DNA from: Selaginella moellendorffii
Taxonomy: Eukaryota; Streptophyta; Lycopodiopsida; Selaginellales; Selaginellaceae
Assembly: GCF_000143415.4 (NCBI RefSeq)
Contig: NW_003314332.1
Coordinates: 895,863 to 959,862, forward strand
DNA length: 64,000 nucleotides
Reading direction: 5' to 3'
The translations under genes and the position numbers were made by a program. The notes beneath the pieces were generated by a model. The model searched no databases. It worked only from the letters and a program-made list of their open reading frames with translations, and had not been told where the DNA came from. The first letter of the stretch is position 1, and each line of letters opens with the position of its first letter. Shown here piece after piece: positions 1-10,033 of this stretch.

Positions 1-3000
1 GTGATGTCCGATGTCCCAGCTTGCGAAGTTCCTGGTGTGGAACTCTGTCGACTCGGGGAGGTACACGTGCCTTCGTTCCTAAACATGTGCTGCCAGATCC
101 ATATTGGTGGCTTCCACGTCCATTCTTCTTCTCCAGCCTCGCTTCTTCCTCTAAAAAACGGCCACAGCTTCTTCTCCTTCGCTATCTTCCCTTCCTCGCC
201 TCGTTTCATCAGCGTGTCCAGGCGGGCCGCGAGTGAGACGATCAGTCTGGACCAAACCTTTGAGATAGTTGCTCGAGCTGAGGGGTCCGTGTCCTCGAAC
301 AGCCTGGCGCAGCGAGCCTTCCATATCTCTGCTAGTGTGCATCCCCGAAGCGCATCGAAGAGCTCCTGGTGGAGATGCGTAATGTGTGTCCGAGTTTGGT
401 TGAGTTGATCAAAGTGTGGGGCCTCGTTGTGTCTCCACTTCCATGCATCAGGATTCTTTGTTTTTCCCTGGATGAAGCTACCCCAGAGCGCTGATTCGTA
501 TGTGATTGCAGCTCCTCCGGTTGACGTTTGTTTGAGTACCGCTGCTGCACCTTCCCATACTTCCTGTGGTGCCGGACATTCCCATAAGATGTGTCGCTGT
601 GTTTCTGTGGCGCCACAGGTTTGCAGGCTGTGTTTGGAAGATGTATGGCAACCAGAGAGGGAAGACGTTCTTGTTGGGCCAGCCACATGAAGTAGCGGTT
701 CTTAGCTGACCAGCGCCCCTTCCAGATCTTGTTGATGCAGTGTGAGTGGTTCCTGGAATGGATCTGTTGGGCCTTTGCTTTCCGGATGAGGGAGGATTGA
801 GTCGGCACCCTGATCAGTTTGCGGCCTAGCTTGGTCTCGTACTGGAAGAAGTCCTTGCACATGGTTCCCCTCCAATGCCACTCTACAGGATCCCACTTGA
901 GTTCATCCAAGGTTTGTTGGCAGAACCAGTAGAGGCGAGCATATTGGTTTTCTGGGATCAATGGATCAACGTTGGCAGTTTTTTTCTCCATTTGAATCAC
1001 TTTGATCGGTTTAGCTCTGCTCATGTCGGGGAGGTCCTTGTACTCTGGGGTAACGATGGGGTACAAGCGTCCGGCCTGTCCTGCCTCAAAGATTAGTCCC
1101 GATGCCATGTTGGGGAGGGTGCATACGATCGATTCATCAACCTTCCACCAACGATGGTGCTGATCTTCTTGCAGGTTTAGTCGTTCAAGGCATGCGTGTT
1201 TGGCTGCTAAGAAGGCTGTCTAGAAATTACGCATCCTGTGTTCTGAGATGGTTAATCCGTAGAAAGCACTGATTTGGTCGCGGTTGTGGGCCGTCTGGTT
1301 GGGCTGGATCATGGTGTCTGCCTCTGCGAAGGTTCTCATCCCTGCACCGTGCAGGTCTCTGCATGTCTGGTCCAGGCCGCGATCCTCTGAAGCTCCGAGC
1401 ATTTTACCCTTGACAGCGAAGAGTTTGCTCAGGAAAATTGGCTGCCGGTCCAGTTGTTCTTTGGTACGAGGTGGTTTACATTCCAACTTGCACTTAAATT
1501 GCCTCCAGAGCTTGAACAGCTTCCCTGAGAATGTGTGAGCCTTTGTCATTTTGAGTTTGGTGTCTGAGAAGAGCCATTGTTCGTCTGACGCCCAGTTTTG
1601 TCTGGTGTGCTCGTTCCTGTCCGGGAGGACTTTCAAAAATTGTGCTCGCAGCAGTATTCTCCATGGTTGGTGGCCAGGCATGAGCATCCTTGTGAAAATC
1701 TTGAAAAGAAGAGCCTTGCATTGTTCTTCGATATCAATGATATTGAGGCCCCCTTCGTGCTTCGGAAGTGTTACTGACCGCCAGTTGACCTTTGCTCCAC
1801 CACGCGACACACAGGAGGAGCCTTTCCAGACATAGGTTCGAATGAGTTGGTTCATTTCCTGGATCGTTCGCCTGTCTATGTTCCAGCATGCTGCCAGGAA
1901 CCAGATCGCCCCAAGCAGGATGCTGTTAGCCACCACACAGCGTGCTGAGAATGATAGTTTTCTGCTCGCCCAGAACTTGAGTTGATCCCTTAGTTTTGTT
2001 ACAGCTTTTTGGTTCTGGGGTTCTGGGTCATATTGGCGTCCCACTTGGAATCCAAGGTAGCAGGTGGTCTCCTCCGTGTCCAGCCATTTGAAACCCAGCT
2101 CAGTGCCCCATGTTGGAGGTCTGCCGGGGGGGAGCCATAGTCCTACCGATTTGTGCCAGTTTATTTTCGATCCCATGGCCTCATTGAAAAAGTCCAGGTC
2201 CCTTTTGACGTTTGAGAGGTTCTCTGGTGATCCCTCCACAATCAGGCTTGTGTCATCTGCAAAGGCTGAGGATAGGAGGTCCTCCTTTGAGGCTTCGTTC
2301 ATGTCCTGAAGCGCTGTGCCGCAGCCTGGAAGGGGCATACCTTTTGGACCCTGTGGTCGGGCGAGGTAGTAGGCCAGAGCATCCGCAACAAACAGGAACA
2401 GGTATGGTGCGAGGGGGCATCCTTGGCGGACTGATCTTTCAAGTTTGAAGGACTGTCCCATGGTTCCATTGATTGTAACCCTGCTCAATGCCGAGTGGTA
2501 CAGGGATGCTGTCCATTCCACGAACTGCAGAGGAACTCCTTGCTTGATCATTATGGCCTGGAGAACTTTCCAATCCACCCGGTCGTAAGATTTTTCAAAG
2601 TCCAGGAGAATGATTGCAATCTGCTCTGCCATGTCTTTGGTGTGTTCTTGCGCCAGCAGCACTGTTAGGAGATTGTCCACGATTTGCCTGCCATCTACGA
2701 AACCGTTCTGCGTCTCATTGATTGTTTCTGGGAGCAGGGGCTTGAGGCGTGATGCCAAGGCTTTTGCTACGATCTTGTACATGGTGTTCAGCATAGAGAT
2801 GGGCTTCCAGTTCTTGAGGTGGGACATATCTCCTTTTTTTGGTATCAACGCAATGATCCCATCCGTAGCTCCTTCCGGCCACTTCCCAGCTCGCATGGTT
2901 TCTTGCCACATCTTGAGAACTTCGGGTCCGATCCACTCCCAATTTTGTTTGTAGAAGGCTGGTGGCATGCCGTCCTCCCCTGGCATCTTGTCGTCCTTGA

Positions 3001-4411
3001 GGTCATCCAGGGCGTCCTTTAATTCTCGCAGCGTGAAGGGTCTCATTACTCTGGTGTTCATTGCTGGGGTGTACTTGGTTGGGATATGCTCCAGCACTCT
3101 TTCAAGTTTCTCTTGCCTGACCTCATCCCATGGTTCCTCCTTGAAAAGCTGGGAGTAGTAGTGTTCTGCCATGTTGTGCATGTCGTCGATCTCTGTGTGC
3201 ATTTGCCCTTGTTCGTCCTTCAATCCGAACATTGGTGGGGAGACCACTTTGGATCTTATGGATCGATAGAACTCCCTGTTCAGCGCGAGTTCACTTGCGT
3301 GCCATCTAATGTGTCCTGCTTTTAGGAAGGCTTCCATCTTGTCGGCCTCTATCCTTTCCAGTTGGCGCTTAACCTGGATTTTTTGAGCTTGTAGCCACGG
3401 GTCATTCGGGTTGCTGCGAAGGTCAGTGTTGATCGAGGCCAGGACACTCCGAACCTTTTGGACTGTGTTAAAGACACCTCTCCTATCTTTCCGGATCTTG
3501 GCCCGAGCCTCTTGAGCGATTTGAAGGGTGAAGGAGAGTAGGTTCCCCTTGTGTTTCTCCCATTGCTCGTGCGCCCGGTTATTGTTGGCTTGCTCCTCAA
3601 AGAACTTCTTGGGTATGGCAACTGGCTTCCTTGGACCTCTTGATCTTCGAAAGGGAAGTGTGAGTCTAATTGGATGGTGGTCTGAGAAGTCCGTGTAGGT
3701 GTTGTCGATGTCTAGCTTCCCCCCTTGCATGCACAGGTCCATGGTGAGGTAGAAGCGGTCCAGACGACGCTGTATGCCTCTGCGTTGACGTTCTCGCCAT
3801 GTGAAGCGTGGTTCATGTGTCACAAAACCCGGGATCTCGTAAGCGTCGCAGGTGCCAATTTGTAAGAGGAATGAGTTCCATGCAAGGCGTTCCGCACGTG
3901 TACGTCTATCCTGGATTATGCCTCCCTGTTTGTCCTCCTCATGATCCACGAAGTTGAAGTCACCAGCCAGGATCCAGTCATCGATTCCGGTGGGAAGACG
4001 ACGCTGCAGAATTCGGAAGAAGTGTGCTCGTGAGGTGGAGCGGGAAGCTGGGGCGTAGATGTTCAACAGGCCTATGGTTCGGGCATTTACTTTTATCACT
4101 ATCATATGAGCACGTCCAGGGATTAGGATCTGGTGCGAGGTGCCAAGGGATTGCCATGGTCCTTTGGCGATGATGAGGGTTCCTCCTCGCCTTCCAACTG
4201 CAGGGTTCCAGAAGTGTTCGCCTTGGGAAAACTTAAAGATTGTCTGGTGTTCTTGCATTCTATGCTCCTGGAAACAGAAGAAGTCACATTTTCCTATCAC
4301 TCCTTCTAACTGGCGAAGGTATTGTCGTAGCCTCGCCTTCTTGTCATTCCATAGCACTCCGTCCTTACTAATGCCTCCTACATTCCATGAAAGCACGCTG
4401 AGATCAGTCAT
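1..4411 (-). pseudogene. LINE ORF2: endonuclease-reverse transcriptase, copy 1
   Basis: ORF2 would nick target DNA and reverse-transcribe the element RNA. It starts at ATG 4411. The N-terminal ~240 residues show APE-type motifs (SWNVGG, QEHRM, GDFNFVD, SDHHPI). The RT lies at about residues 510-730, with IALIPKKGD, LLDFEKSYDRVDW, RQGCPLAPYL and the catalytic FADD. Lesions: a TAG at 1220-1222 where copy 2 reads CAG, and a 1-nt deletion near 618-622 that breaks the frame inside the C-terminal zinc motif (intact in copy 2). The endonuclease and RT themselves are uninterrupted. The frame continues past the left edge of the window. Other frames and strands over this stretch are shadows. Confidence 0.92.
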
Positions 4412-7400
4412 TGTCCTTGTTTGTAGTGATCCGATCGCGTTCCACCCACGAGAATTCACGATCTCTCCCTCCTCTCGCGGGGATGACGCCGCTTTTGGTG
4501 AGAAGGGCTGCATGCAGTTCCATGTTGGTGCCCATGATTGTGGCCTTGTCTACTTCCACATGGTACCTAAGATCCTTGATTACCTCGGACGCTTCCAGAA
4601 AGCTGTGTACTCCATTCTCTGGGAGTTGATCGCGCGGCATGTGGAATGTGGGGGTGACATATCCAACCGGAGGGCCGCTCCATAGTGCGAGGTACTTCCG
4701 GGGACGTGTGTTGCTTACATGGAGCCACAGGTTGACTTTGAGTCGCCTGAAGCATCGGGAGGAGGACGCTCTCCCTCGCGGCATCAGGTCCTCTGATGGG
4801 GATCTCTCCACTCGTGCTCGTTCCGGGGACGGGGAGCATTGGACTGTGTGCTGCCCACCCCTCTGGTCTCTTGGCCTCTCAGGCGAAGCTTGTCCATCCG
4901 TCGGTGTTTCTTCCCTGCACATTGACATTCTGTCGGACTGTCTCCTAGATGTTCCTCCTTGAGTCGAAGGGCTTCTCCTTCTTTTTCCCCGGTCCTGCAT
5001 CGGCTTAGAGGGCGTCGCTGCCGCTGGGGGTGTCGTCCTAGATTCCTGGATATGGATCGGGTGCACTTTCCCCATGATCCGGATCTTGTTCGGGATTGGC
5101 GCCTTTCCAGTGTACAAGACGTGGATGAGTTGGTCCCCTAACTCCTCCCTTGTCGCCCGTTTCCCTAGGTACTGAGCGAAGCCCTCCACCATCATTGCCA
5201 GAAACACCGGGGTGTTGTCTGTCTCGCACAGGTCCTCGACGAGTAGATCCAGCTCCATTGTTGGGCGGTGAACCAAGTCCTTCTGCCTCGGAGAGAATCC
5301 TGGCGGAAACTTGTAGAAGAACAACTCGTGTGTTGGTCTCGTCACCCTCTGCTTTAGGACCAAGGCTCACCTGTTTTTCTCCGTGCTCACCTCCACGCTG
5401 TAGCAGTTCCGGCCGAGGAACGTGACTGGTCTCCCCCGGAACGATACTCCTGCCTCTTTGAAGCCTTCCTCGAGCCTTTCCATTGCTGCTTGCCGGTCTG
5501 GTTTGTTCCCTTCAAAGATTGCCAGGATCAAGTTCTTGGCTGCCTTGGCTTGACATTCCTGCAGTTCCATGAGGACCTCGTTCGCCTCCACTTGTAGTTC
5601 TCCTGGGACTGGTGCCGTGACGTCCGACATTGCCGGTGCAGCAGCTGAATGGGGTGAAACAGTCTTTGTCACGTCCATGTCCAGCTCTTCCACCCTTGTC
5701 CATCCGAGATAGAGTACGTCTGACTCCTTCCTCTTCTTGAGCGGGACGGCTGGAATTGCTTTCTCCTTGGTGGTCCCAGTCAAAGCTCTCGGAGCTGGTG
5801 TTTCTGGAACATTTGTGAGTGCTGGGGTGGTCTCTTCGATCTGATCCCCCTCCGAGTCCCCCTCTTTCCCCTGTCTCTCCTCCGTCGCCGCTTGGATGAC
5901 TCGTTCCCTCTGCTGTGTGTCCATGAACAGCACGCTCAAACCCGGCGAGGCAGAGTGTGAGTCAGGCGAGGGCTGTTGTGGCGTGTTCTCCAGCGTTTCG
6001 TCCGCATACTTGCCAATTCCCTCCAAAGCTGATATCGATGGGATCCTTTCAAATGTGGGCGTCCTGGCCGGCGGTGTTGTGTTCAGCGGGGGGGTGATTG
6101 TTTGCTTGGAAGATGAGGCGTCTGAAGCTCCCTTTGATTTTTTGCTCCCCGTTGCAGTCTGGTTCTTCTTCTTTGTGATCTTGACTGTATCGGCGGACGA
6201 GGAGGGAGCAGCTCGAGTCGGTTCTGGTTCTGGTTCCACAGCTTCGTTGTCCTTCGGGGGCGGCGGTGGGCGCTGCTTGAGCTTGATCGAGAGTTTCGTC
6301 CCCGTGCTTCTCATTTCTGGTCGAGGCTCTGCCGTAGGTCTCTCCTCATCATCAGGGGTGTTCTGAGTCGTGTCCGTGCGAGGGGGTTCTTCCAGTTCAT
6401 CTTCCAGTGGTGGACCGCACTTTCGCATGTTCTTTGTACGCGGCATTTCCTTCTTTGTTCCGGTCCTGTGTTCAGTAAAGAGTTCACGGATCAACGCTAC
6501 TCCACGAGGGCGATGTGGTGATTCTGCTGAGGTACTGCTGGCAGTTTTTTGGGTCGAAGAGGGGGGCGTATGGGGGGAGGCGTGTGGGGGGTCTAGCCTT
6601 GGGGAAGAAAGGGGAGAGAAATTGCCATGTGATCGCAAGGGTGGAGCGGAGACAAATCGGGGAGCGAGGGGATTGGAAGGAGAACTGACCTCTTGGTCGT
6701 TGGCGTGATGCTCCTCTCCTTTTCTCTTTGCTCTGCTTGCTTTCTTCCGCTCTCCAGTCGCTCTCGAGCTCGATTCAACTTTTCCGGGGAAGGGCAAGTT
6801 TAGGGTTGTTGGTACTGCTCTTGGCGGGGGGGTACGTGGACGCGTGCGATTGGATGTGCTCCATCTTAAGTTCACCTTGGATTTTGGTGATGTAATGCGA
6901 TCTTGGCGATTCTCCCGCCGTACGTTGTGTTGGTTCGAGGACTGCCCTCTTGATGATTGTCGGGGTGATGGCGATGTGGGGGAGGGGATGTTCCCTGGTG
7001 ACACGTGGGGGATGGTGATGTCATTTTTCTTTTCCTTCGTCGTCTTTCCCTTCTGTTCTGGACCGTGCGATCTTGTCTCAGTTGATCTTCGCCATGGCTG
7101 GGACTTGTGCGTGGGGAGGGCCGCCGATCCTTTGGTTGGGGTTTGCTTCTCGTGATCCAATGGTTGCAATGCTGATCGGCTCGGTACGTGTACAGTTATC
7201 CTTGTGCGTGGTTTTTTGGTGTTTGTCGTTGTCTGCTCCGGGCCGTTGGATCTGTTTTCGGACGATCCTGACCGTGCTTGGGACTTAGCCATTTCTTGCA
7301 TGGGCTTCGTCTGAGTGGGAAGAAATTTTCGATCGGGCAGATCATGGATTCTTGGGGAGGGATGCTCCCGGCCGGGTGAAAAACGATCTGGAGGTGGAAC

Positions 7401-7490
7401 AACTAATCGAAGTCCATACCTGTGTGCCCCTTGCCTTGACGTCTTCTGCAGTTCTGAGGTCCTGGGGAGGACCACGTTTTGCCGATTCAT
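4404..7490 (-). pseudogene. LINE ORF1, long Pro/Ser/Thr-rich protein, copy 1
   Basis: ORF1 presumably coats the element RNA. It would be about 1,028 residues, long for a plant LINE ORF1. Most of the N-terminal two thirds is low-complexity and rich in P, S, T, K, R and E. A more ordered stretch near residues 650-800 (motifs HELFFYKFPPG, VLYTGKAPIPNK) is followed by a basic linker and a C-terminal part with YLALWSGPPVGY. I see no CCHC zinc knuckle, unlike the LINE at the right end of the window. A single TGA (5367-5369), where copy 2 has an arginine codon, splits the frame. It ends at 4404, overlapping the ORF2 start by 8 nt. The function of the ordered part is not recognised. Confidence 0.8.
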
Positions 7491-8250
7491 GAGTGCTGGA
7501 GAGAATGATCTTTGTGGGTCATTGAGAGCTGTCCCAATATTGATCCAAGTCCATCAGATTGTCCGTGGTCGTCCTTTGCTGCCACACCCGTGAAATGCCC
7601 TTCTAGTGTCCTCGTGTTCTAAGGACCAGAACTTGGAGCGATTGGCACTTGTTTTGCTTCTCGGGTGCTTCTGTCCCTTTCCAGTGCTTCAGGCGTCCCT
7701 TCCTCCAGTCAGGCATGGCCCCCTTCCTGCTTTTGCTTCTTTTCTTGGGGAAAGAGTGGGGGCAGGACTTCTGCCACTGATCGGTCTGCTGTTGAGTCCT
7801 CTTTTTGATCAACCAGGGGGGCCAAAGAAGATTGTGGACCGTGAAGCCAGCAATCCTATTGGGGCTGGTGATCCTGGAGCGATCTCTTCACTACCCAAAT
7901 GGATCTGCGTGGACCTTCTGTTGGGTGGAGCGAGCTTGAACCAGGGGATTCTTGGCGGGGTCGGTCAGCAGCACAGTGGGGGGATTAGAACGATGGGGAA
8001 GTGATCGGGATTGTTGCAAGGGAAGCGCCTGACCGGAGGGGAGCCGTGGAGAACCGGGACCTTTGCACAGCCAGTACCGAGATCGACAAGTGGGTTCCGC
8101 ACACTCTAGAGTTCGGCTGTGAACCAAGGCGCCTAGTAGCAGATCCATGGCGAGCAGCTGGGGCGCGAACCAGGAAGCCGTGGGAAGTGGAGGGGATGGG
8201 ATCGCCGGAACTTTGAGGAGTGCCTTGCGCCTAGGGTTTCCATCCCTCTT
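7491..8250 (-). other. 5' leader of LINE copy 1
   Basis: About 760 nt between the element's 5' end and the ORF1 start, highly similar to 17592-18370 in copy 2. It should hold the internal promoter of the element. No motif can be assigned with confidence. The outermost sequence reads, on the minus strand, GGAAACCCTAGGCGCAAGG, shared with copy 2 apart from one base. Confidence 0.7.
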
Positions 8251-8297
8251 CTAGTCCGACTTTTCTCTAGTCCGACTTTTTGCTAGTCCGAATTTGT
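8251..8297 (+). repeat. Three tandem copies of the 28S target motif (degenerate)
   Basis: Three head-to-tail versions of CTAGTCCGACTTTGT begin at 8251, 8267 and 8283, with a 1-nt spacer and one or two mismatches each. They separate the 5' end of LINE copy 1 from the 3' end of the non-autonomous element. Several target duplications stacked together are expected if successive insertions used the same site. Slippage during second-strand synthesis is an alternative. Confidence 0.85.
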
Positions 8298-9951
8298 CAA
8301 TGGGGCTTTTCATATTTATCCTCTTGAAAACCATAGAGGTCCAGTTTCGACATGCTCGAAACTGGCAAAGAGCATATAGGGGGGTTGAGATGAAGGGAGG
8401 ATCCCTGGAACTAGAGTGCGGTTCGGTTTTGTGCAGATCAGATCAGGGAACTAGTGTCCGGTTCTGTGCTGCCCAAAGCCATGCCACTCACTCTGCAAAC
8501 GCGTGCTCCCTATCCGTACTGGTGGTGAACTTCGCGCCTTATCCATGGTCCCCAGCCTCATCTCTCCCATGTGGTTGCATCTACAGATGTGAAGGACTTG
8601 AGTCGATCGTGAGATCAGTGAAGGTACACCACCCTTGCTTGATCTCCATCTGTATGACGCCTACAGTTTTCCAGAGATATAAGAAGCCCCTGGAGATGTA
8701 CTGTCCTGGATCCCACAGTGCAGTGAACTGAGGAGTGTGCCGTCTCCGGTAATGGTGATGCTGCTGCTGCCTGGGAGTCCTCTCCTTGCTGCTGTGTGAC
8801 TGATCCCCTCCAACTGGGATTGCTGTTTCCAGCCTCCCATCAGGCCGTGCAAGTGTAGTGCCGCCACGCTAGTCCCACGGCCTCATACCAGTGTAGCCGT
8901 ACCCTTGGTGCTATCCATCTGGAATCACAACCAAAGGCGAGCTGCTCCTTTCGGATCCGAGTTGAAGCTACGTTTCCGTACTCCAACAAGCTAGCCTGAT
9001 GCAGCTTCTAACACGAGCCGTGCCCCTCGAAACATCCCATACATCAAATGGCGTTGCTCCGAGTGCCTTGATCATGGTGGATCCACAACCAAGGCAAGAA
9101 AGGAATCAGTCAACACAGCTGTACCGTACAAATTGGGACTTCAGTGTGCCGTCGAAAGTTGTTCCTTTGCCGATTGGGACTAGGTGTACAATCGGAGGGT
9201 AGGGAAGTGCTGCCACGTAGTTTGAAGGACCCGGTGCGTGTCGGAGAATAGTGTCCTTTGCATATTCAAACGAGCAGCCGTAACAGCGCCAAGCGAGTTG
9301 TCCCCTCCTTACGTGGAGCTTGGCTCTCCAGACCCCAATAATCCAAACCCCAAGTGAATGAGGAAGGAAGGACGCTGCCGATGAGGTTCTGTGCAGCTAG
9401 TGTCCTTGGAAGAAGTTCCAGCAACCGTGGACTCCAAAGCCCCCAACTTGAACCATGTTCCGAAATTTGAACGTTTGGATCTTGCTCGTGAACCGTTGGA
9501 TTGCCACGAAGTTTTGCTGGCGTGTGCTCCTTCGGAGGATCTATCTTCCCACCGTTGCTATCGGCGAAAAGGTACGTGGTTCAGCCGCCACCGCAATCCC
9601 TAGGTCGTCCATAACCCTAGCCGCCACCAGAGATAGGGTCGCCTTGATCTCCTGATTCCTGGCTCCAAATCGCCTGTTCTTGGACTCAGAATGATCGTGG
9701 GGATGTGCTCTCTCCAGCCGTGAAATGGAATCGTGGAAAGTCCATGTGGAGAGCTTGCAGTGACTAAAAGAGTACTCTTGACGCTTTCTCGCTCATGGAA
9801 CATGCAAATCCAGTGAAACCAAGGCACGGCTTGCTCTCAGCATCGTCCTTATTGCTCTCCTAGTCCTACTCCTACTCTGGATCAAGCACCAAAGTCGACT
9901 CTCAAGGCGCTCCTCTTCTCGCTAAACTTAGGGTTTCCTCTCTCTAGTCTG
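8298..9951 (-). mobile_element. Non-coding element sharing LINE termini (non-autonomous partner)
   Basis: About 1.65 kb bounded by the 28S target motif on both sides. Its first ~105 nt (8298-8400; the 3' end on the minus strand) match the 3' end of LINE copies 2 and 3, including the exact start CAATGGGG and a stem-loop. The far end carries a TAGGGTTTCC-like sequence near 9930, weakly resembling the LINE 5' end. Between them I find no LINE coding sequence and no open frame longer than about 145 codons that resembles anything. It is best read as a non-autonomous relative mobilised by the LINE. A strongly decayed, internally replaced LINE copy is the alternative. Confidence 0.7.
8341..8365 (-). 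other. 3'-terminal stem-loop, non-autonomous element
   Basis: A perfect 10-bp stem (CCAGTTTCGA with TCGAAACTGG) around a 5-nt loop GCATG, read on the minus strand, 43 nt inside the 3' end. It matches the LINE stem-loop in position and loop. Two stem positions differ, and pairing is kept. Confidence 0.75.
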
Positions 9952-9966
9952 CTAGTCCGACTTTGT
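9952..9966 (+). repeat. 28S target-site motif at 3' end of LINE copy 2
   Basis: An exact CTAGTCCGACTTTGT, directly joined to CAATGGGG, the first bases of LINE copy 2. A decayed partial copy (CTAGTCTG) sits just to the left, at the 5' end of the non-autonomous element. Confidence 0.9.
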
Positions 9967-10008
9967 CAATGGGGTTTTAATTAGTTTATCCTCTACAAAC
10001 CATAGAGT

Positions 10009-10033
10009 CCGATTTCGACATGCTCGAAACCGG
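10009..10033 (-). other. 3'-terminal stem-loop, LINE copy 2
   Basis: A 10-bp stem with loop GCATG formed by CCGGTTTCGA and TCGAAATCGG on the minus strand; one pair is G.U in RNA. It starts 42 nt from the element's 3' end and overlaps the last codons of ORF2. Its conservation in the non-coding element suggests recognition by the RT. Confidence 0.7.

Larger units (their letters stand above)
1..8250 (-). mobile_element. 28S-targeted L1-type LINE, copy 1 (3' tip outside window)
   Basis: A non-LTR retrotransposon read on the minus strand: 5' leader (7491-8250), ORF1 (4404-7490) and ORF2 (1-4411). Aligned by eye to copy 2, base 1 corresponds to about base 10102, so roughly 134 nt of the 3' end lie left of the window. 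The 5' end at 8250 abuts degenerate copies of the 28S motif CTAGTCCGACTTTGT. Both ORFs carry a few point lesions, so this copy is probably inactive, but the sequence is very close to copy 2 over its length. Family assignment rests on the APE-type endonuclease, L1-like reverse transcriptase and C-terminal zinc motif in ORF2. Confidence 0.93.

Noticed and set aside
1284-4685. Plus-strand open frames of 60-180 codons across the LINEs
   Set aside because: Antisense shadows of ORF1/ORF2. They recur at equivalent positions in copies 1 and 2 and show no protein features.
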